A stretch of DNA of 64,000 bases from Calditrichota bacterium (GCA_020637445.1 JACJVZ010000001.1:1798001-1862000); one strand, 5' to 3'; shown: positions 42,630-52,150, numbered from the stretch's first letter. The notes: generated by a model not told the origin, from the letters alone. Numbers and translations: made by a program.

Positions 42630-43040
42630 TTGAAGAAATTCTTTTTTGGCGGCGCGGATATCAAATCCGGCGCGGCGAATTTTGGACTGCTGGTTTTGCG
42701 GCTTTATGCTGGTCTGATGATGGCCTTTTCACACGGATTGGGAAAACTCCCGCCGTCAGAAAAGTTCATCAGCGGCGTCGCGGACATCGGATTTCCGAAC
42801 GCAGTGATTTTCGCGTGGGCGGCGGCGCTGAGCGAATTCCTGTTCAGCCTGTTCGTGGCCGCCGGACTCATGACAAGAATCAGCGCATTCTTCGTGACGT
42901 TTACCATGGCGACGGCAGCCTACAGGCATCTCAGCACCGGCAACGGCGACCCGGAAAGGGCTCTGACCTACCTCGCGATTTTCTTTGCCCTGATGCTGAT
43001 CGGGGGTGGGAAATTCTCGGTGGACAAGAAGCTCTCATAG
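42630..43040 (+). CDS. DoxX family membrane protein
   Basis: A 136-aa protein from TTG 42630, preceded by GGGAG at a 6-nt spacing. The open frame extends far upstream, but that part lies antisense to the racemase gene and is not credible. Four hydrophobic segments are seen (FGLLVLRLYAGLMMAF, AVIFAWAAALSEFLFSLFVA, ISAFFVTFTMATAAY, LTYLAIFFALMLIGGG), with LRLYAGLMMAFSHGLGKL at the start, typical of DoxX. The family is linked to respiratory quinone oxidoreductases and redox stress; the exact role is unclear. A terminator follows. Confidence 0.9.
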   Translation: MKKFFFGGADIKSGAANFGLLVLRLYAGLMMAFSHGLGKLPPSEKFISGVADIGFPNAVIFAWAAALSEFLFSLFVAAGLMTRISAFFVTFTMATAAYRHLSTGNGDPERALTYLAIFFALMLIGGGKFSVDKKLS

Positions 43041-43061
43041 CTCCAAAAGCAACTCTGACCC

Positions 43062-43091
43062 AAAGAGAGGCAACCTCGGTTGCCTCTCTTT
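43062..43091. terminator. bidirectional intrinsic terminator
   Basis: A 13-14-bp stem (43062-43075 with 43078-43091) with a very short loop and a T-rich tail lies between the convergent DoxX and SPFH genes. Confidence 0.82.
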
Positions 43092-43129
43092 CTTATTTCG
43101 CAATTTTACGAAATATCAAATTTTTTGGC

Positions 43130-43945
43130 CTATTGATTGCCGAGAATAATGGGCAGCCCGTCTTTGCCTGATCCGACTACGACAACCTTGGCATTCGTGG
43201 AAGTAGCTAATTTTTCAGTAGCTTCGATGCCCTTCCAACGCAGGAACGGATCGCTCAGACCCTGTGAGACAATCTTCTGGAAATCGGCAATACCCTGCGC
43301 TTCGATGCGCTTTCTGTCCGCTTCTTGGGATTCTTTGGTCAAAACAAATTCCATTCTCTGGGATTCCTGCTCGGCTTGGAGCTTCTCTTCGATGGATGCG
43401 GTCAGTTTTGGAGGCAATCCAACCTGACGGAGCGGCGTAGCCTCGATGGTGATTCCGCGGTTTTCGACCAGCTTGGCAAGCTCGGTGTGGATTTGCTGGG
43501 CCAGAACTTCGCGTTCGGAAGTATACAGAGCGCGAGCCTCATAACCGGCTGTCACACCACGAGTTACCGATCTAAAATTTGGTTCAAGGATGATTTCCCG
43601 ATAGTTCGGGCCAATACTCTTGTAGACTTCAGCGGCCTTCTCCGGATTCAAGTGATAGAGTACCGATACTTCCAACTGAACGGACAGCCCTTCTTTGGAC
43701 GGGACGGTCATAACCTCTTTTGTTTCTTGAGTTTTGACCGAGAATTTGTTAATGGTCGCGAGCGGATTTCTGATGTTGACACCGGGCTTCAGAGTCGCTT
43801 CTGAGACTTTCCCAAAGAAGTCCACGACACCGACGTGGCCGGCCGGAATGACGGTGAAGCAGCGGAAAATCAGAACAACGATGATCAACCCACCGAAGAC
43901 TTTGAAGATCAGGCTGGGGTTGGGTGTGGCAGTGTATGTGGTCAT
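43130..43945 (-). CDS. SPFH/Band-7 (prohibitin-like) membrane protein
   Basis: A 271-aa protein from ATG 43945 with GGAGG 9 nt upstream. A single N-terminal transmembrane helix (FGGLIIVVLIFRCFTVI, about 18-34) is followed by a band-7 domain (GHVGVVDFFGKV, LKPGVNIRNP, about 36-200). A charged helical coiled coil rich in Glu and Gln follows (KLQAEQESQRMEFVLTKES), then a C-terminal GSGKDGLPIILGNQ. Prohibitin-type proteins form membrane-domain rings and often modulate FtsH-type proteases. It is probably monocistronic; a 279-nt gap separates it from sucA. Confidence 0.93.
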   Translation of the reverse strand: MTTYTATPNPSLIFKVFGGLIIVVLIFRCFTVIPAGHVGVVDFFGKVSEATLKPGVNIRNPLATINKFSVKTQETKEVMTVPSKEGLSVQLEVSVLYHLNPEKAAEVYKSIGPNYREIILEPNFRSVTRGVTAGYEARALYTSEREVLAQQIHTELAKLVENRGITIEATPLRQVGLPPKLTASIEEKLQAEQESQRMEFVLTKESQEADRKRIEAQGIADFQKIVSQGLSDPFLRWKGIEATEKLATSTNAKVVVVGSGKDGLPIILGNQ

Positions 43946-44093
43946 AAGAGAGACACCTCCGTATTGAAAAGTGTTGAAATTTCGTTGTGTAGGGTCTCTA
44001 AAGATGCGGAAATCGCAGGGGAAAGGCAAACGGGCGCAGAATTACAATTTCGAGGCTTCTAACCCTGATTCCTTAGGGAGATTTAGTTGAGTA

Positions 44094-44122
44094 TTGCAGG
44101 GGAAATTCGTAAACTCTATGCT
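44094..44122 (+). promoter_or_regulatory. possible promoter of the sucA operon
   Basis: TTGCAG (44094-44099) and TATGCT (44117-44122) are spaced by 17 nt. An overlapping alternative, TTGAGT with TAAACT, also has 17-nt spacing. The leader before ATG 44225 would be about 95 nt and contains a GCCCG/CGGGC hairpin. Confidence 0.4.
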
Positions 44123-44190
44123 TTAGGATGTTACGGGAAGCGCACTCGCGGAGAGTACGTCTCGTGAGCATGGGATAAACAGGACATATT

Positions 44191-44205
44191 GCCCGGAAAT
44201 CGGGC
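44191..44205 (+). other. leader hairpin upstream of sucA
   Basis: A GCCCG (44191-44195) and CGGGC (44201-44205) stem with a 5-nt loop lies 19 nt before ATG 44225. Comparable hairpins precede lpd and the glycosyltransferase gene. Confidence 0.45.
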
Positions 44206-44224
44206 GGGACACGAGCAAAACAGC

Positions 44225-46939
44225 ATGTCAGACCTGTCATTTTTGGTGAATGCGGATCCTCAGGTAATCGACGATATTTACGAAAAGTACCGTCAGCAGC
44301 CTGATTCGGTGGATCATGGATGGAGAAAATTCTTCGAGGGGTTCGAGTTCGCGCGGACGCTCAACGGGCACGCGCCGCAGCAAGCTCCCGAAGAGATGGA
44401 AAAGGAATTCAAGGTGGTCAACCTGATCGCGGCCTACCGTCAGCGCGGTCACCTGTTTACCAAAACGAATCCCGTCCGCAAACGCCGCAACTACGGCGGC
44501 AAGCTGACGCTTGAGAATTTCGATTTGTCCGAAAAAGATTTGGACACGGTGTTTCAAGCGGGCACTCGCGTCGGCCTGGGCCCGGCGCCGCTGCGGGAGA
44601 TAATTCGTTTACTCGACGAAACCTACTGCGACTCCGTGGGTGTGGAGTGGATTTTTATGCGCGATCCGAAGGTGCTCGATTGGCTCAAGGATCGTATGGA
44701 GAGCAACCGCAACCGCCGCCACTTCACGCATGAAGCGAAACGGCACACATTGCAAATGCTGACGCAGGCCGTGGTGCTCGAGAAGTTCATGCACCAAAGG
44801 TTCGTGGGACAGAAGCGGTTTTCTCTGGAAGGACTCGAGACTTTTGTTCCGGCGATGGACGCAATCGTCGAGCGCGGAGCGCTGCTGGGCATCCACGATT
44901 TCGTGATCGGTATGGCGCACCGCGGCAGGCTGAATATTCTGACGAATGTCCTGGACAAAGACTACCGTCACATCTTCAACGAGTTTGAAGGCAAGCAATA
45001 CACGGACGCGCAATTCTCCGGCGACGTGAAGTACCACCTCGGCCATTCCGTTGACAAGAAAACCAGAGCCGGTCTGCCTGTTCACTTGACCGTTATGCCG
45101 AATCCGTCGCACCTTGAAGCCATCAATCCGGTGGCTGCAGGAGTTTGCCGCTCGAAAGCGGACTTGAGATTTAACGGCGACTATCAGAAAGTGCTGCCGA
45201 TCTTGGTGCATGGCGACTCGGCGATTGCCGGTCAAGGAGTCGTGTACGAGCTTCTGCAAATGTCGCACGTCGACGCCTACAAGACGGGCGGTTCGTTGCA
45301 CATCGTATTGAACAATCAAGTCGGGTTTACGACCAACTACATAGAAGCACGTTCGAGCACCTATTGCACGGACGTCGCGAAGACGACGCTCTCGCCCGTG
45401 TTCCACGTGAACGGCGACGACGTGGAAGCTGTGATTTACACCGTAGAGCTGGCGCTCGAATTCCGGCAGGAGTTCCAACGCGACGTGTTCATTGACATTT
45501 TGGGTTACCGCAAACACGGGCACAACGAAGGTGACGAGCCGCGTTTCACTCAGCCGGTCCTCTACAAAGCGATCGCCGCGCATCCGGACCCGAGGCAGAT
45601 TTACGCGAAGAAACTCGCCGACGAAGGTACTATCCCGGTGGACGACTCCAAGCAGATCGAAAAGGACTTTCGGACAAAACTCGACAACGATTTCAGAACC
45701 GCCAAAGAAGTTTTCGAAACGATGGCTCCGAGTTCACTGAAAGATTACTGGAAGGACCTGCGCTTCGCCCGTGCGGAAGATTTTGAAGAGTCGCCGGTGA
45801 CGGGAGTCGAAATCAAGACTCTCAAACGAGTCGCACAGGCGATCACCAAGCTCCCCGAGGACGTGCAGTTTATCAACAAGGTCGAACGAATCTTCCAAGA
45901 CCGCCGCAAGATGATTACTGAAGGGCGATTCGATTGGGCGATGGGCGAGCTGTTGGCTTATGGGACACTGTGCGACGAGGGATTTCACGTCAGATTGTCG
46001 GGACAGGATTCGAAGCGCGGCACGTTTTCCCACCGTCACGCGATGGTGCGCGTCGAAGATTCCGACAACGAATACTATCCGCTGCAGCATATCAGCAAAA
46101 AGCAAGGCACGTTCGAAATTTGGAATTCGATCTTGTCAGAATATGCGGTGATGGGCTACGAATACGGTTACGCGATGGCATCGCCCAAATCGTTGGTTCT
46201 GTGGGAAGCACAGTTCGGCGATTTCGCGAACGGCGCGCAGATCATCATCGACCAGTTCGTAGCAGGTGCAGAACAGAAATGGCGCCGCGAAAACGGCTTG
46301 GTGCTGCTGCTTCCGCATGGTTCGGAAGGACAAGGGCCGGAGCATACGTCGTGCAGGGTTGAACGCTATCTCGAAATGTGCGCGGGCACGAATATGCAGG
46401 TCGTGGCCGGGACATCGCCTGCGAATTTCTTCCACGTATTGAGGCGGCAACTCGCGCGTCCGTTCAGAACTCCGCTGATTGTGCTGACGCCGAAAAGCCC
46501 CTTGCGGCATCCGCTGTGCGTCAGTCCGATAGAAGAATTCGGTCCGGACAAAAGATATCAGGAAGTGCTTGACGACACGTGGACGACTCCGAAGCAGGTT
46601 AAGCGCGTGGTATTCTGCATGGGCAAGTTTTATTTCGATCTTGTGAAAAAGCAGCGTGACGCGGATCGCAAAGACGTCGCTCTGGTCAGACTCGAGCAGA
46701 TTTTCCCGCTTCCGAAAAAGCAGATACAGGCAATTCTCGACCGCTATCCAAAAGCCGAGTTTGTGTGGGCACAAGAGGAACCCGCGAATCAAGGTTGCTG
46801 GCCGTTTTTGAACCGCAAGTTTGATCAGGCAAAACTAAGAGTGATTTCACGAGATGAGTTTTGCACGCCGTCGGTCGGCTTCCCCGAATTGCATGACCGC
46901 GAACTCGCGGAGTTGGTAAACAAAGTATTCGCAAACTAA
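44225..46939 (+). CDS. sucA: 2-oxoglutarate dehydrogenase E1 component
   Basis: A 904-aa thiamine-diphosphate enzyme, normal length for the family, starting at ATG 44225. It shows the N-terminal E1o motif (IYEKYRQQPDSVDHGWRKFF), FVIGMAHRGRLN, the thiamine-diphosphate/metal segment GDSAIAGQGVVYE with LNNQVGFTT, GYRKHGHNEGDEP and RFDWAMGELLAY. It decarboxylates 2-oxoglutarate and passes the succinyl group to E2. It is followed by sucB (48 nt) and lpd (66 nt), so the complete complex is encoded as a unit. This supports an oxidative TCA cycle. Confidence 0.97.
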   Translation: MSDLSFLVNADPQVIDDIYEKYRQQPDSVDHGWRKFFEGFEFARTLNGHAPQQAPEEMEKEFKVVNLIAAYRQRGHLFTKTNPVRKRRNYGGKLTLENFDLSEKDLDTVFQAGTRVGLGPAPLREIIRLLDETYCDSVGVEWIFMRDPKVLDWLKDRMESNRNRRHFTHEAKRHTLQMLTQAVVLEKFMHQRFVGQKRFSLEGLETFVPAMDAIVERGALLGIHDFVIGMAHRGRLNILTNVLDKDYRHIFNEFEGKQYTDAQFSGDVKYHLGHSVDKKTRAGLPVHLTVMPNPSHLEAINPVAAGVCRSKADLRFNGDYQKVLPILVHGDSAIAGQGVVYELLQMSHVDAYKTGGSLHIVLNNQVGFTTNYIEARSSTYCTDVAKTTLSPVFHVNGDDVEAVIYTVELALEFRQEFQRDVFIDILGYRKHGHNEGDEPRFTQPVLYKAIAAHPDPRQIYAKKLADEGTIPVDDSKQIEKDFRTKLDNDFRTAKEVFETMAPSSLKDYWKDLRFARAEDFEESPVTGVEIKTLKRVAQAITKLPEDVQFINKVERIFQDRRKMITEGRFDWAMGELLAYGTLCDEGFHVRLSGQDSKRGTFSHRHAMVRVEDSDNEYYPLQHISKKQGTFEIWNSILSEYAVMGYEYGYAMASPKSLVLWEAQFGDFANGAQIIIDQFVAGAEQKWRRENGLVLLLPHGSEGQGPEHTSCRVERYLEMCAGTNMQVVAGTSPANFFHVLRRQLARPFRTPLIVLTPKSPLRHPLCVSPIEEFGPDKRYQEVLDDTWTTPKQVKRVVFCMGKFYFDLVKKQRDADRKDVALVRLEQIFPLPKKQIQAILDRYPKAEFVWAQEEPANQGCWPFLNRKFDQAKLRVISRDEFCTPSVGFPELHDRELAELVNKVFAN

Positions 46940-46987
46940 CCAGACTTTCCGCTCAATCGCGCGGAGAAGAACAAGGCAAATCCATAG

Positions 46988-48274
46988 ATGCTTGAAGTGA
47001 AAGTCCCCAGCCCCGGGGAATCCGTCAACGAAGTCACGATATCGAACTGGCTGAAGTCAGACGGCGAATTCGTCGAAGCGAACGACGAGTTGTTTGAGAT
47101 CGAATCCGAGAAGGCGACGCTCTCGGTGTCCGCCGAATCGAGCGGCGTGCTGAAGATTCTGATCAACGCAGGCACAACCGTTGAAGTCGGCGCGCTAGCG
47201 TGCACGATTGACGAATCGGCGACCGCAGGCGCTGCCCCGGTGAAAGCGGAAGCTGCTCCCGCGAAAGCCGAATCAGCGGAGCCTTCCGTTCCCGCACTGG
47301 CTGCGAGCAGCGGATCAAAGATCGCATCACCCGCCGCGAGCAAGATTTTGCGCGAAGCCGGAGTGAGCGCGGACAGCGTTTCCAACGGCAGCGGCAAAGC
47401 CGGCCGCGTTACGAAAGAAGACGCGGTTAAAGCCGCGGCTTCGGCAAAGTCTGTGCCGTCACCCGCACCCTCAGCAGCTCCGGCGGCGAGTTCGAACGGC
47501 CCGACGGCAGCTCCCGCGAAAGCCGCTCCGTCTCATATGCCGCCGCAAGCGCCGAAAGTTGCCTACACAGGCGAACGTGTCGAGCGACGCGAAAAGATGT
47601 CGCCGCTGCGGCAGAAAGTGGCGGAACGCTTGGTTTCCGTGCGCCAAACCACAGCGATGCTCACGACGTTCAACGAAGTGGACATGTCGAACTTGATGCA
47701 GCTCCGCAAGGACTACAAAGAAAAATTCCAAGAACAGCACGGCGTCCGGCTTGGGTTTATGTCGTTCTTCGTGAAGGCTGTGACGGAAGCTCTGAAGTAC
47801 TTCCCCGCCGTGAATGCCTCGATCGAAGGCGACGAGATCGTCTATCACGATTACGTCGACATGGGGGTTGCTGTACAGGCACCCAAAGGGCTTGTGGTTC
47901 CGGTGCTGCGCAACGCCGAGAGTATGACCCTTGCCGACGTCGAGCGCGAAATCGAGCGGCTGGCCGGACGCGCGCGCAACAACCAGTTGACCATCGACGA
48001 AATGACCGGCGGCACCTATACGATTTCTAACGGCGGCGTGTTTGGCTCTTTGATGTCGACGCCGATTCTGAATCCGCCTCAGAGTGCAATTTTGGGCATG
48101 CACAAGATCGAAGAACGTCCTATCGCACTGAACGGTCAAGTCGTGATTCGCCCGATGATGTACGTGGCGATGAGCTACGATCATCGCATCATCGACGGGC
48201 GAGAATCGGTCGGATTCCTCGTGCGCGTGAAGGAAAGTTTGGAAAATCCGGTGCGGATGCTCTTACAGGTCTGA
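46988..48274 (+). CDS. sucB: dihydrolipoyl succinyltransferase (E2 of 2-oxoglutarate dehydrogenase)
   Basis: A 428-aa E2. The lipoyl domain (1-75) has the lipoylated Lys42 in ESEKATLS. An Ala/Pro-rich linker and a peripheral subunit-binding domain (SPAASKILREAG, about 115-155) follow, then a second linker. The catalytic core (about 195-428) holds His399 and Asp403 in SYDHRIIDGRE. It transfers succinyl from lipoyl-Lys to CoA. The single lipoyl domain matches the succinyl- rather than pyruvate-type enzyme. Third-codon base use matches the neighbours. Confidence 0.97.
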   Translation: MLEVKVPSPGESVNEVTISNWLKSDGEFVEANDELFEIESEKATLSVSAESSGVLKILINAGTTVEVGALACTIDESATAGAAPVKAEAAPAKAESAEPSVPALAASSGSKIASPAASKILREAGVSADSVSNGSGKAGRVTKEDAVKAAASAKSVPSPAPSAAPAASSNGPTAAPAKAAPSHMPPQAPKVAYTGERVERREKMSPLRQKVAERLVSVRQTTAMLTTFNEVDMSNLMQLRKDYKEKFQEQHGVRLGFMSFFVKAVTEALKYFPAVNASIEGDEIVYHDYVDMGVAVQAPKGLVVPVLRNAESMTLADVEREIERLAGRARNNQLTIDEMTGGTYTISNGGVFGSLMSTPILNPPQSAILGMHKIEERPIALNGQVVIRPMMYVAMSYDHRIIDGRESVGFLVRVKESLENPVRMLLQV

Positions 48275-48279
48275 GCTTC

Positions 48280-48308
48280 AGCCGGGTTGCGCGGGGCATG
48301 ACCCGGCT
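48280..48308 (+). other. intergenic hairpin between sucB and lpd
   Basis: AGCCGGGT (48280-48287) pairs with ACCCGGCT (48301-48308) across a 13-nt loop. Its arms match those of the hairpin at 49750-49775. No U-tract follows, so it is not a classical terminator; it might tune mRNA stability or expression ratio. Confidence 0.5.
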
Positions 48309-48340
48309 CGGCGAAGTGGAAAGAAAATCTCAATCAAATA

Positions 48341-49741
48341 ATGAAATACGATCTTGTAATTGTCGGGAGCGGACCCGGCGGGTATGTCGCGGCGATTCGC
48401 GCGGCGCAGTTGAAGATGAAGGTCGCGATCGTCGAGCGGTACTCGACGCTGGGCGGCACCTGCTTGAATGTCGGATGTATTCCTTCAAAGGCTTTGCTCG
48501 ATTCTTCTGAACTCTATTTGCAAGCTGCGAAACATTTCGAAACGCACGGCATTGGCGTCAGCGGACTGAAAGTGGATTGGGAGACGATGCGCGGCCGCAA
48601 AGATTCGGTCGTGGGCGACAACGTGAAGGGCGTCGCCTTCCTGATGAAAAAGAACAAGATTGACGTCTTTCACGGTCACGGGACATTCTTGGGTGCGGAA
48701 GCGCTGCGCGTGACGAAAGAGGACGGCTCCATCGAAGATATTTCGTTTGCGAAGGCAATAATTGCCACCGGTTCAAAACCCGCGGACTTGCCGTATGCAA
48801 AAATCGACAAGCAGAAAATAATTTCGTCGACTGAAGCGTTGGCTTTGAAGAACGTTCCGAAGGAATTGGTAGTGATTGGCGCAGGCGTGATCGGCTGTGA
48901 ATTGGGCTCGGTGTTTGCAAGGCTTGGCACGAAAGTGCGGATCGTCGAGTATTTGAATTCCGCAATTCCGACGATGGACGGCACGATGGGCAAGGAATTG
49001 GGCAAATCGCTCAAGAACATCGGAATCGATCTCTATCTCGGCCACAAGGTCAAAGCCGTCGAAACGAAGGGCAAGAAGATTAAAGTCGTCGCGGAAACAC
49101 CGGGCGGCGAAGACGTCGAGCTGCCGGGCGACTATTGTTTGATGGCGGTCGGACGCAAACCCTATACGGACAAACTTGGACTTGAGAGTGTGAAAGTATC
49201 GACGGACCAGCGTGGATTCATCAAGGTGAATGAGCATCTCGAAACGGCGCATCCGGGAATATTTGCAATTGGCGACGTGATCGGCGGAGCCATGCTCGCA
49301 CACAAGGCCGAAGAAGAGGGCGTGTTTGTGGCCGAGTATCTGGCCGGACAGAAACCGCATATCAACTACCGGGCGATTCCGTGGGTTGTGTATACGTGGC
49401 CGGAAGTCGCGGGGGTGGGATATACCGAAGAAGAATTGAAGCAGTCGGGCAGAAGCTACAAGTCAGGGAGTTTTCCGTACAAAGCTCTGGGTCGTGCGCG
49501 CGCGGCCAATGAGTCGGAAGGCGTCGTGAAGGTTTTGGCTGACAAGGAAACAGATGAGATATTGGGTGTGCACATGTTCGGCGCGCGTGCGGCGGACATG
49601 ATCGCGGAAGCGGTGATCGCTCTGGAGTTCCGCGCATCGGCGGAAGACATCGCCCGCTCGTCGCATGCGCACCCGACGTTCACGGAAGCAATGAAAGAAG
49701 CATGTTTGGCCGCGACGGAGAATCGCGCGCTGCACCTTTAA
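48341..49741 (+). CDS. lpd: dihydrolipoyl dehydrogenase (E3)
   Basis: A 466-aa flavoprotein. The FAD-binding GSGPGGYVAAIRAAQ (9-23) is followed by the redox-active disulfide Cys41/Cys46 in GTCLNVGCIPSK. NAD-binding GAGVIGCELGSVFARLG, AIGDVIGG and the C-terminal SSHAHPTFTEA with the catalytic His-Glu pair are all present. It reoxidises dihydrolipoamide of E2 with NAD+. Its position next to sucA and sucB assigns it to the 2-oxoglutarate complex, though it could also serve other lipoyl systems. Confidence 0.97.
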   Translation: MKYDLVIVGSGPGGYVAAIRAAQLKMKVAIVERYSTLGGTCLNVGCIPSKALLDSSELYLQAAKHFETHGIGVSGLKVDWETMRGRKDSVVGDNVKGVAFLMKKNKIDVFHGHGTFLGAEALRVTKEDGSIEDISFAKAIIATGSKPADLPYAKIDKQKIISSTEALALKNVPKELVVIGAGVIGCELGSVFARLGTKVRIVEYLNSAIPTMDGTMGKELGKSLKNIGIDLYLGHKVKAVETKGKKIKVVAETPGGEDVELPGDYCLMAVGRKPYTDKLGLESVKVSTDQRGFIKVNEHLETAHPGIFAIGDVIGGAMLAHKAEEEGVFVAEYLAGQKPHINYRAIPWVVYTWPEVAGVGYTEEELKQSGRSYKSGSFPYKALGRARAANESEGVVKVLADKETDEILGVHMFGARAADMIAEAVIALEFRASAEDIARSSHAHPTFTEAMKEACLAATENRALHL

Positions 49742-49749
49742 CCGTTCCG

Positions 49750-49775
49750 GCCGGGTGGCACAGGCCTAACCCGGC
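49750..49775 (+). other. intergenic hairpin between lpd and glycosyltransferase gene
   Basis: GCCGGGT (49750-49756) pairs with ACCCGGC (49769-49775) across a 12-nt loop. The arms and the following CTCG repeat those at 48280-48310. The next ATG is 19 nt downstream. Confidence 0.5.
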
Positions 49776-49793
49776 TCGACAACAAGAGACATC

Positions 49794-50615
49794 ATGGGAT
49801 TTGTCCGCTTAGAAGAATTTCGGGAACGCCCCGAACGCGATATTAAGAAGGTCGTCTGCGTCATGCCGGCGTACAATGCCGCGCAAACGATAGAGATCAC
49901 GCTGAAGTCCATACCCGAGGGATCGGTGCACGAATTCATCTTGGTGGACGACTGCTCGAAAGACGATACGGTCGAAGTCGCGAAATCTTTGGGGATCAAA
50001 GTGATCGCCCACGAGACAAACAAAGGCTACGGCGGCAACCAAAAGACGTGTTACGACGCGGCGCTGGCTTCCGGAGCGGACGTGGTGGTGATGATTCACC
50101 CGGACTATCAATACGACGGGCGGATCACTCCCGCGGTCGTCAGTCTCTTGAAGACGGGTACCGTGGATATGATTTTGGGATCACGAATTCGTTCGCGCCG
50201 TGAAACCCTCGAAGGCGGAATGCCGATCTATAAGTACATCTCCAACCGTGCCCTGACGATTTTTGAGAACATCATGCTTGGGCAAAATGCCGGTGACTTG
50301 CACACGGGATTCCGGGCCTATGCGCGCGAAGTGCTTGAAACGATCAACTATCATTCGAACAACGACGACTTCGTTTTCGATTCGGAATTTTTGGCGCAGG
50401 CCGTGTACCATAGGTTCAGAATTGGCGATGTGCCGATTCCGACGAGATATTTCGACGAAGCATCCTCCATTAATTTCCGCCGCAGCTCAAAATACGGATT
50501 GCTGACGTTGTGGGTAATGCTGAAATTCAAGTTCGCGCAATGGGGGCTCCTGCGCTCACCTCTGTTCAAGAAGTCGCCGAGGATACTCGATGCGGCCGCC
50601 GCGCCGCCGCAATGA
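49794..50615 (+). CDS. family 2 glycosyltransferase (DPM1/polyprenyl-phosphate type)
   Basis: A 273-aa GT-A enzyme. The motifs are VVCVMPAYNAAQTIEITL (N-terminal nucleotide site), ILVDDCSKDDT, NKGYGGNQKT, MIHPDYQYDG in the DxD region, and GSR followed by ISNRALTIFEN as in dolichol/polyprenyl-phosphate sugar transferases. There is no C-terminal transmembrane pair, so it is cytoplasmic or peripheral. It probably charges a polyprenyl phosphate with a sugar for the polytopic protein encoded next (ATGA overlap). It is the first gene of an eight-gene envelope cassette. Confidence 0.92.
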   Translation: MGFVRLEEFRERPERDIKKVVCVMPAYNAAQTIEITLKSIPEGSVHEFILVDDCSKDDTVEVAKSLGIKVIAHETNKGYGGNQKTCYDAALASGADVVVMIHPDYQYDGRITPAVVSLLKTGTVDMILGSRIRSRRETLEGGMPIYKYISNRALTIFENIMLGQNAGDLHTGFRAYAREVLETINYHSNNDDFVFDSEFLAQAVYHRFRIGDVPIPTRYFDEASSINFRRSSKYGLLTLWVMLKFKFAQWGLLRSPLFKKSPRILDAAAAPPQ

Positions 50616-52150
50616 GCATAGGTAATAGAACTCACGCTGCCGTTTGGGTACGCGTGCTGTATGGCGCGATCTTTTTGGTCGCGCTTATTTATTCTATTGC
50701 ACCGCCGTGGGGTCCGCAGGCGGATATTTGGGAGACATCTGCCGCGATCCAAGCGGTGTCGGATTCCCCTCTGCATCCGCGCAATCCGCTGCTCGACCTG
50801 CCGGGTGATACGTCGCCGCGGTTCACGCCGTATACGGTCGTGTGGGGCGTCGTCGACAAATTGTCCGGTCTGGAGTTGTTCACGACGGTTGCCATCGCCG
50901 GGCTTTTCAACTTGCTGCTTTTTCTCACAGGTTTGTCCCGGGTCGTGCGCACGCTGACGGGCGATCGCAATGCGTTTTTGTGGATTGTGCCTGTGATGCT
51001 GATAGGCTGGGGACACGGCTATGGCGAAGCGAACGGCTATCAGGCGGAACTCTTCTTTGCGTCGCTGCCATATGTCGGAATGTTTACCTACGGTCTGTGC
51101 TTTCACGGAATCGCAGAACTGAACCGCTATCTCGAGAGCGGCGCTCGTTCCGGTTTGGTCGCGTATGCACTGATCGGAATTGCCGCATTCTTGACTCATC
51201 CGATTACGGCGATGATGTTATTTGTCGGCGCGTTTGCTTGGGCGGCGACACGTACGAAGTTCTCGAACCTGCTGCTGCTGCAAATTGTGCCACTCATTGC
51301 CTTAGCTTCAAGCTGGCTGTGGCCGTACTTCGACTACCCCACTCTGCTCTTCCGGGGAACGTCGGAAGATTGGTATCAAGTGCGGCTGTTCGACCACCAG
51401 ATCAGTAAAGTCGGCCCGGCACTTTTGGGAATTTTGGTTGCGGGATATTTTGCTCTCCGCAAGCGCCATCTCGAAGTGGTGATCGCTCTCGGATGTTCGC
51501 TGGCGATCTATCTCGCAAGTTGGGCGCTGGGAATACAAATCGGCAGCCGTTTCATATTTTACGGTGCGATCTTCGCACATATGTGCATCGGTCTGTTTCT
51601 GTGGGAAAGCGGACTATTCCGTAAAGGCTTCTTTCATCAGCCGCTCATACGCACCGCGCTTGTGCTGCTGCTTGCCGCGGCAGTTTTTGTTCCCGGCTTG
51701 TATTACCGGGCGCACCGCATTCAACGGCAATGGGTTCCGGCGATCGAACACTACGAACGCACACACGGTGATATTCTCGAACCGTGGGACGATCTCGGCA
51801 TCGTTTTCGGCAAGCTCGACGACACGTCCGTCGTGATGGTTGAAGACACTGTCGGCTGGCGAATTCCGGCCATGACCGGCGCACGACTCGTTGCGCAGGC
51901 CAAAGGTGATCCGTTGATACAAGATGAGGTCAACCGGCGCCGCTCCGACGTAACGAGCTTTTTCGACGACGATTTGGAAACCGGGGACCGGCTGCTGCTT
52001 CTGACAAAATATCATTGCACGCACGTACTGGTAGACGAACGGCACGCCTATCGCAACAGCGCTACGCTGAAACGCGATTTGGGCTATCTGTCTATTCCTG
52101 CCATGTTCAAACCTCCTTACCGACTATACAAAGTAAAAGACTTCGATTGA
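50612..52150 (+). CDS. polytopic membrane protein, GT-C glycosyltransferase-like
   Basis: A 512-aa protein from ATG 50612, overlapping the glycosyltransferase stop by 4 nt. About ten hydrophobic helices fill residues 10-390, and a soluble C-terminal part of about 120 residues follows (YRAHRIQRQWVPAIEHYE, then VVMVEDTVGWRIP). The loop after helix 1 holds acidic residues (WGPQADIWETSAA), as in lipid-phosphate-sugar-dependent GT-C transferases. With the upstream DPM-like enzyme this suggests transfer of a sugar to an envelope acceptor. No family signature proves it; it could also be a flippase or polymerase-like protein. Confidence 0.8.
   Translation: MSIGNRTHAAVWVRVLYGAIFLVALIYSIAPPWGPQADIWETSAAIQAVSDSPLHPRNPLLDLPGDTSPRFTPYTVVWGVVDKLSGLELFTTVAIAGLFNLLLFLTGLSRVVRTLTGDRNAFLWIVPVMLIGWGHGYGEANGYQAELFFASLPYVGMFTYGLCFHGIAELNRYLESGARSGLVAYALIGIAAFLTHPITAMMLFVGAFAWAATRTKFSNLLLLQIVPLIALASSWLWPYFDYPTLLFRGTSEDWYQVRLFDHQISKVGPALLGILVAGYFALRKRHLEVVIALGCSLAIYLASWALGIQIGSRFIFYGAIFAHMCIGLFLWESGLFRKGFFHQPLIRTALVLLLAAAVFVPGLYYRAHRIQRQWVPAIEHYERTHGDILEPWDDLGIVFGKLDDTSVVMVEDTVGWRIPAMTGARLVAQAKGDPLIQDEVNRRRSDVTSFFDDDLETGDRLLLLTKYHCTHVLVDERHAYRNSATLKRDLGYLSIPAMFKPPYRLYKVKDFD

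Noticed and set aside
44609..45583. Open frame on the minus strand inside sucA
   Set aside because: It is antisense to well-conserved sucA sequence and shows no family resemblance.
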